From assembly GCA_937900695.1 (NCBI GenBank), contig CALCFD010000042.1, positions 1 through 18,127 of the forward strand: a DNA stretch of 18,127 bases, in the 5' to 3' direction. The notes under the pieces are model-generated. The model did no database searches. It was not told the origin of the DNA and saw nothing but the letters and a program-made list of their open reading frames with translations. Shown here one piece after another: positions 1-6,673 of the stretch. A program made the translations under genes and the position numbers. This DNA is from an uncultured Eubacterium sp. Its GTDB lineage: Bacteria; Bacillota; Clostridia; Peptostreptococcales; Anaerovoracaceae. Each line of letters starts with the position of its first letter. Position 1 is the first letter of the stretch.

Positions 1-52
1 GGCAGTTAAAAACTGTCTCGCTAATAAAGTCTAACTTTTTGGGGTCACCTCA
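1..52. mobile_element. Partial insertion sequence end (IS3-type tip)
   Basis: These 52 bases are the exact reverse complement of 18075-18126. The inner boundary reads ...GGGGTCACCTCA, so the element tip is TGAGGTGACCCC followed by AAAAAGTTAGAC. That resembles terminal inverted repeats of IS3/IS150-group elements as I know them. Only the tip is inside the window and no transposase is visible. The tip lies 16 bases past the dinB stop codon. An imperfect hairpin (GGCAGTT / AACTGTC around AAA) sits at its outer edge. The family assignment rests on the tip alone. Confidence 0.6.
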
Positions 53-68
53 ATATGTACTCTCTTAT

Positions 69-1304
69 TTAATCTTCTTCAATATGCATATCTAAGTCAA
101 TACCAATATCATTGTTAATAATTCTTCCAAAAGTGATAGCATTATCACCATATTTATTTCTAATCATGTCCATAGCACGTTCCATAGATTGGGATCGTTC
201 TTTAGTTTTAATATCGTTTTGAGCAAACATATTTAGTTGCTCATCTTCATTTTCATCAGTAAGATTTATAGCTGTAATAGTAAGAAGTCTAATAGGATCT
301 CCTAAAAGCCAGTTAGCTTTTAAAAGTTCAAATGCAGTGCATACTATATCTTCAGAAGTATTTGTAGGAGAGATAAGTTGTTTTTGTCTAGATATAACCT
401 TAAAAGTAGGATCCTTGATGTCAATTTTAATACCGTAAGCTTTCATTTGATATTTTCGAAGTCTACTTGCTACCTTATCACTTAAACCAACAATAGCAGT
501 GTGTATATCATTTTCATTTTTTAAATTTCTTTTGAATGTGATACCATTACCTACTGACTTGATTTTTTCCTTTTCAGAAAAAAGCTTAACAGGTTCATTT
601 TCAAGGCCATTGGCATAATCATGAATCATTGAACCTTGTTTACCTAAAAGTGAAGTAACGAATTTTTTATCACTATTTGCTAGATTTCCTATAGTAAATA
701 TACCTGCTTTTTTTAGTTTTTGAGCTGAGGCATTTCCAACGAAAAAAAGAGATTCGATATCAAGAGGCCATAATATTTTTTTATAATTATCTCTAGATAT
801 AACAGTGGTAGCATCAGGCTTTTTGTAGTCACTACCCATCTTAGCAAAAATTTTGTTAAAAGATACACCAGCAGACAGTGTAAGACCAAGCTCATTTTTT
901 ACGGTCATTCTTATATGATCTGCAATTTCTTTACCTGATCCAAAGAGTTTCAGACTTGCTGTTACATCAAGCCAAGATTCGTCAATAGAAAATGGTTCAA
1001 CCATATCTGTATACCGAAGATAGATTTCATTTATAAGCTTGCTGTACTTTTTATACTTTGCTCGATGTGGTTTTACGCAGACTAAAGTAGGACATTTCTT
1101 TTGTGCAGACCACAATGTTTCAGCAGTCTTTATATTATACTTTTTTGCTAATTCGTTTTTGGCGAGAATTATCCCATGACGATTTGTAGGGTCACCACAA
1201 ACTGCCATGGGAACATTTCTATATTCAGGATAGTCTAATAATTCAACTGATGCGTAAAAACTGTTCATATCACAATGTAAAATAGTACGATCATTATGAA
1301 TCAT
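69..1304 (-). CDS. dinB: DNA polymerase IV (Y-family translesion polymerase)
   Basis: A Y-family, error-prone DNA polymerase that copies past damaged template bases. The 411-residue length is normal for the family. The palm starts with DMNSFYASVE: D12 is the first catalytic acidic residue and Y17 lies at the expected steric-gate position. The second catalytic pair is D108-E109 in the SIDES motif. AGVSFNKIFAKMGSDYKKPD follows (about 143-162), then the helix-hairpin-helix region and little-finger domain. QLNMF at 356-360 fits a sliding-clamp-binding motif. The ATG at 1304 has AAGGA eight bases upstream, and this Shine-Dalgarno overlaps the TAA stop of the ATPase gene. Only 11 bases separate the genes, so dinB is very probably co-transcribed with the cation exporter. 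I see no promoter or LexA/DinR-like box of its own. An IS tip begins 16 bases after the stop, so the native operon terminator is not in view. Confidence 0.95.
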   Translation of the reverse strand: MIHNDRTILHCDMNSFYASVELLDYPEYRNVPMAVCGDPTNRHGIILAKNELAKKYNIKTAETLWSAQKKCPTLVCVKPHRAKYKKYSKLINEIYLRYTDMVEPFSIDESWLDVTASLKLFGSGKEIADHIRMTVKNELGLTLSAGVSFNKIFAKMGSDYKKPDATTVISRDNYKKILWPLDIESLFFVGNASAQKLKKAGIFTIGNLANSDKKFVTSLLGKQGSMIHDYANGLENEPVKLFSEKEKIKSVGNGITFKRNLKNENDIHTAIVGLSDKVASRLRKYQMKAYGIKIDIKDPTFKVISRQKQLISPTNTSEDIVCTAFELLKANWLLGDPIRLLTITAINLTDENEDEQLNMFAQNDIKTKERSQSMERAMDMIRNKYGDNAITFGRIINNDIGIDLDMHIEED

Positions 1305-1315
1305 ATGTTAATTCC

Positions 1316-3883
1316 TTATTTTTCTTTATTGTCACAAATAATTTTCTTTATCTGAATTATAACAGTTGGAACAATTGATAATAACCAAATTAGTCCAACC
1401 TGAGCACCTGTAAGAGGAGCAACTGCAAATGCATTAGCTAAAAATGGTACAAATAAGATACACATTAGTAGTAAAGCACCGATTACAAAAGCACCTATAG
1501 TAAATACGTTAGTAGTTAAACCAAGCTTAAATATTGATTGCTTACCTCTTGAATTAAATCCATGCCATAGTCTTGCTAAACATAGAGTTGAAAATGCCAT
1601 TGTCATACCTGTAGCAGCGTTTATAGCTAAACCTTTATGAAATGCAAACATTGTTACGATGGCGATTAACACACCTTGGAATCCAACTTCTCCGATAAAT
1701 GATTTTGTTAATATGCTTTCGTTATTGCCACGAGGTTTATCTTTAATAAGTTCAGGATTACTTGGTTCCATACTTATAGCAAGTGCTGGTAAGCTGTCAG
1801 TTACTAAGTTAATAAATAGTAGATGTACAGCTGCAAAAGGAGCAGGTAGTCCTAATAATGAAGCATATAAAACAGAGAAAATACCTGCGGCATTGCCTGA
1901 TAATAGGAACTTAATAGCATTTTTTATATTTGCGTAAATATTTCTTCCATTTAGTACAGATTTAATAATTGTAGCGAAGTTATCATCAGTTAAAATCATA
2001 GAAGCAGCATCTTTAGATACTTCTGTTCCGGTGATACCCATTGCAATACCAATATCAGATTGTTTCAATGCAGGGGCATCATTAACACCGTCACCAGTCA
2101 TTGCAACGATATGACCAAGTTTTTGCCATGCTTTAACAATACGAATTTTATTATCTGGAGATACTCTAGCATAAACTGAGATATGTTCAAGCTCAGCCAT
2201 AAGAACATCATCGCTCATAGCATCAAGCTCAGGTCCTGTAATGGCTTTATCTCCATCTTTTAGAATACCGATTTTTTTAGCTATTGCTGATGCAGTAATC
2301 TTATGATCACCAGTTATCATAATAGGTTTGATGCCAGCTTTAATGCAGTCTTCAACCGCTTTAGCAGATTCTTCTCTTGGTGGATCCATTTCTGCTTCAA
2401 GTCCGATAAATGTTAAATCGTTTTCATCATCAAATGTAAGTTCTGTTTTGCCTTCAGAAGGTTTTTGAGCAAATGCAAGAACTCTTAAACCATTTTGTGA
2501 ATATTTCATATTCTGATTTGCTATTTTTTCTCTTTCTTCATCTGTCATAAAGATACGATCACCATTTTCATCTAAAATGTATGTGCATCTAGCAAGTAAT
2601 ACATCAGGGGCACCTTTAGTAAACATAAGTCTTTCGCCATCAATATCATGTAAAGTGCTCATAAGCTTACGATCAGAGTCAAATGGCAATTCGCTAATTC
2701 TTGGTTTTTCAGACATTACTAGAGAGTAATCGTCATTAAATTTCATATAGTAATTTACAAATGCAGTTTCTGTTGGATCACCAAAAGTTTCTCCGTCAAC
2801 TAAAACTGTGTCATTACATAAGATGGAGGATAGTAATAATCTATCTTTGTTTGTAGGGAAGCAATAAGTGTCTTCAACAGTCATCTTATTTTGAGTTAGA
2901 GTACCTGTTTTATCTGAACAGATAATAGATACACAACCTAAACCTTCTACCGCCTTTAACTGCTTTACTATGGCGTTTTCTTTTGCCATTCGTGATGTAC
3001 CTATAGCAAGAGAAATAGTGATAATTGATGATAAAGCCTCAGGAATGGCAGCAACTGCCAATGCTACAGCAAATAGCAATGCATCAACCATTGTTTCGCC
3101 ACGATAAATACTTAAACCAAATACCAATATACAAATTAAGATAATACCTATAGATAACTTTTTACTGAAGTTATCCATATTTACCTGCAGTGGTGTTTTA
3201 CGTTCGGCAGTATTTGAAATTAAATCCGCAATCTTACCAAGTTCAGTATTATGACCTACACTAGTAACTACTGCAAGACCTCTACCATAAGTAACTAGGG
3301 AACTAGAGAAAACCATGTTTTCTTGATCTCCTAAAGCAACCTTTTCTTTGTCAATAATTTCAGCTGTTTTTTCAACGGCTTCTGATTCACCTGTTAATGC
3401 ACTTTCATTTATCTTAAGCGAATAAGATTCGATAAGTCTACCATCACTTGGAACTATATCTCCAGCCTCAAGTTTTATAATATCACCGACTACAACATCT
3501 TCAGCTTTCACTTCAAGTTGTTGTCCATCTCTTATTACTTTTGCTGTAGGAGAGGACAAGCTTTTTAAGCTGTCTAAAGATTTTTCGGCTTTTACGTACT
3601 GAACAGTACCTAATATTGCATTTAATATAATTACCGCTAAGATTACAATTGTACTTTCAATATTGCCAGTAGCCACCGAAATTAGAGCTGCGATAATAAG
3701 AATAATAACTAGTAAATCTTTGAACTGTTCAGCAAATATTTGCACAATGCTTTTTTTCTTTTTTTCTTCAAGTTTGTTTGTGCCATATTTTTCTCTGTTT
3801 TGTTCTACTTGATCTTCTTTTAGACCATCTGTTGAGGAATTAAATTCCTTTAAAACTTGGTCTACTTCTTTGTTGTAAAACAT
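1316..3883 (-). CDS. P-type cation-transporting ATPase, probable Mn2+ exporter
   Basis: A P2-type ATPase of 855 residues that pumps a divalent cation out of the cytoplasm. Visible motifs: TGES at 164-167 (actuator), membrane motif PEAL at 281-284, phosphorylated D324 in CSDKTGTLT, KGAPD at 423-427 (nucleotide binding), TGDGVNDAP from 596, and a C-terminal block of membrane segments. M6 keeps N692 and D696 (NLVTD). In M5, the position of the SERCA Glu771 appears to be G667 (SGNAAG). That fits the single-site group including Lactococcus YoaB and pneumococcal MgtA/CaxP, as I recall them. BLAST-style names would say Ca2+-ATPase, but the upstream Mn2+ riboswitch favours manganese. The start chosen is the ATG at 3883, with AGGAGG at 3891-3896. 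An in-frame ATG 16 codons upstream lies inside the terminator hairpin and lacks a Shine-Dalgarno. dinB follows in the same operon. Confidence 0.92.
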   Translation of the reverse strand: MFYNKEVDQVLKEFNSSTDGLKEDQVEQNREKYGTNKLEEKKKKSIVQIFAEQFKDLLVIILIIAALISVATGNIESTIVILAVIILNAILGTVQYVKAEKSLDSLKSLSSPTAKVIRDGQQLEVKAEDVVVGDIIKLEAGDIVPSDGRLIESYSLKINESALTGESEAVEKTAEIIDKEKVALGDQENMVFSSSLVTYGRGLAVVTSVGHNTELGKIADLISNTAERKTPLQVNMDNFSKKLSIGIILICILVFGLSIYRGETMVDALLFAVALAVAAIPEALSSIITISLAIGTSRMAKENAIVKQLKAVEGLGCVSIICSDKTGTLTQNKMTVEDTYCFPTNKDRLLLSSILCNDTVLVDGETFGDPTETAFVNYYMKFNDDYSLVMSEKPRISELPFDSDRKLMSTLHDIDGERLMFTKGAPDVLLARCTYILDENGDRIFMTDEEREKIANQNMKYSQNGLRVLAFAQKPSEGKTELTFDDENDLTFIGLEAEMDPPREESAKAVEDCIKAGIKPIMITGDHKITASAIAKKIGILKDGDKAITGPELDAMSDDVLMAELEHISVYARVSPDNKIRIVKAWQKLGHIVAMTGDGVNDAPALKQSDIGIAMGITGTEVSKDAASMILTDDNFATIIKSVLNGRNIYANIKNAIKFLLSGNAAGIFSVLYASLLGLPAPFAAVHLLFINLVTDSLPALAISMEPSNPELIKDKPRGNNESILTKSFIGEVGFQGVLIAIVTMFAFHKGLAINAATGMTMAFSTLCLARLWHGFNSRGKQSIFKLGLTTNVFTIGAFVIGALLLMCILFVPFLANAFAVAPLTGAQVGLIWLLSIVPTVIIQIKKIICDNKEK

Positions 3884-3910
3884 AAATATACCTCCTAATT
3901 GAATACTAAT

Positions 3911-3950
3911 AAAAAAAGACTTCAAACACAAAAAGAGTGTTTAAAAGTCT
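3911..3950 (-). terminator. Riboswitch-controlled intrinsic terminator
   Basis: Read on the minus strand, AGACTT-tt-AAACAC pairs with GTGTTT-g-AAGTCT around a short T-rich loop, followed by seven T residues. It lies between the riboswitch and the ATPase Shine-Dalgarno. Its 5' arm includes the 3' strand of riboswitch helix P1 (3941-3947). The P1 helix and the terminator therefore cannot form together, which is the design of a transcriptional ON switch. Confidence 0.88.
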
Positions 3951-4034
3951 CGCTATTTAAAGTAATCGCGGATTTTTAAAATCGTATTGACGCAATTACT
4001 ACAGTATTTACATATGCCAGCTACTCCCTTTTAA
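3941..4034 (-). promoter_or_regulatory. yybP-ykoY family (Mn2+) riboswitch aptamer
   Basis: Minus-strand RNA carries the landmarks of the yybP-ykoY motif in order. P1 is UUAAAAG (4034-4028) with CUUUUAA (3947-3941). GGGAGUAGC follows the 5' P1 strand. A P2 hairpin has a GUAA tetraloop. P3 pairs AGUAAUUGCG with CGCGAUUACU (3961-3970) and contains CGUCAAUACG (3983-3992). UAGCGAGAC then runs into the 3' P1 strand. This matches, element by element, the Lactococcus aptamer upstream of its P-type ATPase as I remember it, except that I see no P4 hairpin before UAGCGAGAC. Known members bind Mn2+ and raise expression of Mn2+ exporters. Here bound metal would stabilise P1 and block the downstream terminator. 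Confidence 0.9.
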
Positions 4035-4066
4035 ATTTGGGTAAGAGTTATTAAATTACTGTATTT

Positions 4067-4095
4067 ATTTTAATACCTAATGCTTATCATTGCAA
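4067..4095 (-). promoter_or_regulatory. Promoter of the ATPase-dinB operon
   Basis: On the minus strand, TTGCAA (4090-4095) and TAAAAT (4067-4072) are separated by exactly 17 bases, a good sigma-A arrangement. Transcription would start near 4060, leaving about 25 bases before riboswitch helix P1. The position fits the leader well, but it is a motif match only. Confidence 0.6.
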
Positions 4096-4161
4096 CCTTT
4101 TTATGAAAAGTGACAGATTTACTATATAAATTGTGGTAAAATCAAATTATAAAGATATATA

Positions 4162-4231
4162 ATCCCTTTTATTAAGATAAATGAGGGATAAATAAGAGTT
4201 TGCTAAATCGATAGTGCAATAGGTGCTTATT
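4162..4231 (+). other. Two consecutive hairpins in the leader of the HD-domain gene
   Basis: Between the divergent ATPase promoter and the HD gene (4096-4313), two foldable elements stand in a row. The first pairs ATCCCT-TTTAT (4162-4172) with ATAAA-tg-AGGGAT (4177-4189). The second pairs AATAAG and TTGC (4191-4203) with GCAA and CTTATT (4216-4231). A TATAAT at 4158-4163 could be a -10 box but has no convincing -35. Another TATAAT is at 4263-4268. I do not recognise a known riboswitch class. The rest of the stretch to 4299 shows nothing else. Confidence 0.35.
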
Positions 4232-4313
4232 AGAGAAAAAGGGTAAGGTAATAGTATTGTCTTATAATGAATATTTATGGCAACAGTACAGGGCTATACA
4301 GGAGGAATTATAA

Positions 4314-4904
4314 GTGGATAAACGATTATATAAACAGTTAGAGTTTTCTTTGGAAATAGATAAGGTTAAAAACATTTTTAGACAGACACATCTATCAGGA
4401 AAAGGACGAAGAGAAAATGATGCAGAACATTCGTGGCATATGGCTATAATGGCTTATTTATTGAAAGAGTATTCAAATGAAAATATAAATATTGCTAAGG
4501 TCATGCTAATGTGTCTTATTCACGATATTGTTGAAATTGATGCGGGTGATACTTATGCTTATGATGAAAAAGCAATAAAAACACAGAAAATAAGAGAAGA
4601 AAAAGCAAAAGATAGAATTTTTTCTATGTTGCCATCGGATCAAAAAAAAGAGCTAATAGATTTGTTTGAAGAATTTGAAGCTTATGAAACTCCCGAATCT
4701 AAATTTGCTCATGCTATGGATAATCTTCAACCGGTAATATTAAATACGAGTAATGATGGTGGAGATTGGAAAGAACATAAGGTATCAAAATCACAAATTT
4801 ATAAAAGACAAAATAAAACTAAATTAGGATCAGAAATAATATTTGAACTAATAGATAGCATTATAAAAGATAATATAAAAAAGAATAATATAATAGATGG
4901 ATAG
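4314..4904 (+). CDS. HD-domain phosphohydrolase (YfbR/HDDC2-like)
   Basis: A 196-residue soluble protein of the HD metal-dependent phosphohydrolase superfamily. Metal ligands are visible: H39 in DAEHSW, H70-D71 in LIHDIVE, and D136 in HAMDNLQP. The order and spacing (AEHSW, HDIVEIDAGD, then TPESKFAHAMDNLQ) are those of the small HD_3 group, which includes the 5'-deoxynucleotidase YfbR and HDDC2. A nucleotide monophosphate is the likely substrate type, but this is inference from the family. The start is GTG at 4314, with AGGAGG at 4300-4305 and an eight-base spacer. The C-terminus is rich in Lys, Asn and Ile. The gene is transcribed away from the ATPase operon. It is followed by scfA, which has its own promoter, so a functional link to the SCIFF system is not implied. 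Confidence 0.85.
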   Translation: MDKRLYKQLEFSLEIDKVKNIFRQTHLSGKGRRENDAEHSWHMAIMAYLLKEYSNENINIAKVMLMCLIHDIVEIDAGDTYAYDEKAIKTQKIREEKAKDRIFSMLPSDQKKELIDLFEEFEAYETPESKFAHAMDNLQPVILNTSNDGGDWKEHKVSKSQIYKRQNKTKLGSEIIFELIDSIIKDNIKKNNIIDG

Positions 4905-4939
4905 AATATGAATAATTCTAAGACAGTTTCATAAGGGTC

Positions 4940-4968
4940 TTTACATCAGTAGTGGTTTTTGTTAAAAT
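4940..4968 (+). promoter_or_regulatory. Promoter of scfA
   Basis: TTTACA (4940-4945) and TAAAAT (4963-4968) are spaced by 17 bases. The start of transcription would lie near 4975, about 20 bases before the scfA Shine-Dalgarno AAGGAGG (4986-4992). It gives the precursor gene its own transcript, separate from the HD gene. Confidence 0.65.
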
Positions 4969-4997
4969 AATATGACGAAGATAATAAGGAGGACGTT

Positions 4998-5147
4998 ATG
5001 AAAAGAATTAAGACTTTAGAAACAAGAAATCTTAAAGCTTCTGTTAATGTTGGTGGTTGCGGAGAGTGCCAGACTTCTTGTCAGTCAGCAAGCAAAACTT
5101 CATGCAGCGTAGCAAATCAGCAGTGCGAACAGTGCAGAAATAAATAA
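4998..5147 (+). CDS. scfA: SCIFF (six-cysteine) ranthipeptide precursor, variant
   Basis: A 49-residue ribosomal precursor peptide of the SCIFF type (six Cys in forty-five), substrate of the radical SAM enzyme encoded next. The leader (MKRIKTLETRNLKASV) and the core block CGECQTSCQSA are typical of the family. Cysteines lie at 21, 24, 28, 36, 43 and 46. In characterised SCIFF peptides, as I recall, the thioether joins Cys32 to Thr37. Here the aligned segment reads A31-S-K-T-S-C-S37, so both are Ser. The usual count of six is restored by an extra Cys46 in the tail CEQCRNK. AAGGAGG at 4986-4992 supports the ATG at 4998. A terminator-like hairpin follows, then scfB. The mature product's function is unknown. 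Family assignment is firm; the cross-link pattern is open. Confidence 0.93.
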   Translation: MKRIKTLETRNLKASVNVGGCGECQTSCQSASKTSCSVANQQCEQCRNK

Positions 5148-5158
5148 GGTTGTTAAAG

Positions 5159-5188
5159 ATCGCTGTACAAATAAGTACAGCGATTTTT
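5159..5188 (+). terminator. Intrinsic terminator or attenuator between scfA and scfB
   Basis: ATCGCTGTAC (5159-5168) pairs perfectly with GTACAGCGAT (5175-5184) around AAATAA, followed by a run of five T residues. It starts 11 bases after the scfA stop. I see no convincing promoter between it and scfB, so partial read-through would give much more precursor than enzyme transcript. Confidence 0.85.
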
Positions 5189-5229
5189 ATGTGCATATAA
5201 ATTTATATTAATATAGGAAGGATAGTATT

Positions 5230-6585
5230 ATGATACATCAGTATAAAAATAATGGATATAATATTGTGATTGATGCAAATAGTGGTTCTATACACAGTGT
5301 TGATGAGATTGCATATGATATAATTAAACTATATGATGAAAAAGAGGAAAACATCTATGAAGAAATGAAAAAGAAATACCCAGATATCACAAGGGAAGAT
5401 GTAGATGAAACTTTAGATGATATTCAAACACTAATAGATGAAGGCAAACTATTTAGTGAAGACATTTTTGAAGACTTAGCGCCAAAGATGAAAAAAAAGC
5501 AGTCAGTACTTAAGGCTATTTGTCTTCATGTAGCTCATGATTGTAATATGGACTGTGGATATTGTTTTGCAGGTAAAGGTGAATATCAAGGAGAAAAAGG
5601 ACTTATGTCACTTGAAACCGGTAAGAAAGCAATGGACTTTTTAGTTGAAAATAGTCCAGGTAGAAAAAATCTTGAGGTTGATTTTTTTGGTGGTGAGCCG
5701 TTATTAAATTGGGATGTATGTAAACAACTAGTTGAATATGGTAGAGAACTTGAAAAGAAATTTGATAAAAACTTTAGATTTACATTAACTACAAATGGAC
5801 TTTTAATAGATGATGATGTAATTGAATTTTCTAAAAAAGAAATGAGTAATGTTGTATTAAGCTTAGATGGGCAAAAAGCTACTAATGATAACATGAGAAA
5901 AACAAAAAATGGTAAGGGTACTTATGATTTAATCATCGATAAATTTAAAAAGTTAGCAGATTCTAGAAATCAGCAGGATTACTATATGAGAGGAACTTAT
6001 ACGAAATACAACTTGAATTTTGCAGATGATTTGATTCATATGGCAGATTTAGGGTTTAAAGAACTTTCAATGGAGCCAGTAGTAGCACCAGCTGATGCAC
6101 CATATGCATTATCTGAAGATGATTTACCGGTTCTTATGGAAAACTATGAAAAGCTGTCAAAGGAAATGATAAAGAGATATAAGGAAGGAAATGGATTTAA
6201 TTTCTATCATTATAATATAGATTTAACAGGAGGACCTTGTATCTCAAAACGTATTTCAGGATGCGGTGTAGGAACAGAATATGTGGCTATAACACCAAAT
6301 GGTGAGATATATCCTTGTCATCAGTTTGTGGGTGATGAAAAATACCTTATGGGAACTTTAGATGGTGGTATTGTAAATGATAAGGTATGTGATGAATTTG
6401 AAAACTGCAATGTTTACTCTCATAAGGAATGTAAAGATTGTTTTGCAAAGTTATACTGTAGTGGTGGATGTGCAGCTAATGCATACCATACAACTGGCAG
6501 TGTAAATGGTGTGTATGATTTTTCATGTGAATTACATAGAAAAAGAATCGAATGTGCTATTATGATGAAAGTGGCATTATTGTAA
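5230..6585 (+). CDS. scfB: SCIFF peptide maturase, radical SAM/SPASM thioether-forming enzyme
   Basis: A 451-residue radical SAM enzyme that installs thioether cross-links in the SCIFF precursor (CteB/Tte1186 type). Residues 1-85 form a PqqD-like peptide-recognition (RRE) region. The radical SAM core begins at about 95, with the cluster motif C105-x3-C109-x2-C112 and GGEP at 154-157. The C-terminal SPASM region, holding two auxiliary iron-sulfur clusters, shows C345, C363, C401-x2-C404-x5-C410-x3-C414, C433 and other cysteines. All cluster ligands appear present, so the enzyme looks intact although its substrate lacks the usual donor and acceptor. The ATG at 5230 is preceded by AGGAAGGA. The pairing with scfA just upstream is the standard arrangement. 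Confidence 0.94.
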   Translation: MIHQYKNNGYNIVIDANSGSIHSVDEIAYDIIKLYDEKEENIYEEMKKKYPDITREDVDETLDDIQTLIDEGKLFSEDIFEDLAPKMKKKQSVLKAICLHVAHDCNMDCGYCFAGKGEYQGEKGLMSLETGKKAMDFLVENSPGRKNLEVDFFGGEPLLNWDVCKQLVEYGRELEKKFDKNFRFTLTTNGLLIDDDVIEFSKKEMSNVVLSLDGQKATNDNMRKTKNGKGTYDLIIDKFKKLADSRNQQDYYMRGTYTKYNLNFADDLIHMADLGFKELSMEPVVAPADAPYALSEDDLPVLMENYEKLSKEMIKRYKEGNGFNFYHYNIDLTGGPCISKRISGCGVGTEYVAITPNGEIYPCHQFVGDEKYLMGTLDGGIVNDKVCDEFENCNVYSHKECKDCFAKLYCSGGCAANAYHTTGSVNGVYDFSCELHRKRIECAIMMKVALL

Positions 6586-6598
6586 GTTTACATGAATA

Positions 6599-6631
6599 TA
6601 GAATTGTGATAGAATTGTGAAGAAATGTGAT
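6599..6631 (+). repeat. Three phased direct repeats, WalR-box-like regulatory site
   Basis: TAGAATTGTGA occurs twice in perfect tandem (6599-6609, 6610-6620), then a degenerate copy AGAAATGTGA (6621-6630). Written as hexamers this is TGTGAT-N5-TGTGAA-N4-TGTGAT, one face of the helix. The WalR (YycF) consensus is TGTWAH-N5-TGTWAH. The only departure is G at the fourth base. The site stands where an activator would, upstream of a -10 box, before a cell-wall gene. Confidence 0.5.
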
Positions 6632-6643
6632 ATAAGTTTTATC

Positions 6644-6649
6644 TATAAT
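6644..6649 (+). promoter_or_regulatory. -10 box of the deacetylase operon
   Basis: A perfect TATAAT at 6644-6649 lies 25 bases before the chosen start. No acceptable -35 hexamer exists at 16-18 bases upstream. That region is filled by the third direct repeat, which suggests an activator-dependent promoter. Confidence 0.55.
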
Positions 6650-6673
6650 GCTATATAAAAAAGGATGGATGAT

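Noticed and set aside
1659..1937. Frame antisense to the ATPase gene
   Set aside because: Shadow of a conserved gene, with no start signal of its own. The same applies to antisense frames at 713-895, 5586-5894, 10010-10561, 12303-12820, 13022-13282 and 17132-17476.
3911..4034. T-box leader or simple attenuator upstream of the ATPase
   Set aside because: No T-box sequence or specifier loop is present, whereas the yybP-ykoY landmarks match in order and spacing.
4314..5147. HD phosphohydrolase as part of the SCIFF biosynthetic cluster
   Set aside because: scfA has its own promoter (4940-4968) and typical SCIFF loci need only scfA and scfB. Adjacency alone is not evidence.
6599..6631. Short tandem repeats as a CRISPR or microsatellite
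   Set aside because: There are only three 10-11 base units with no spacers, placed exactly in a promoter; a protein-binding site fits better.
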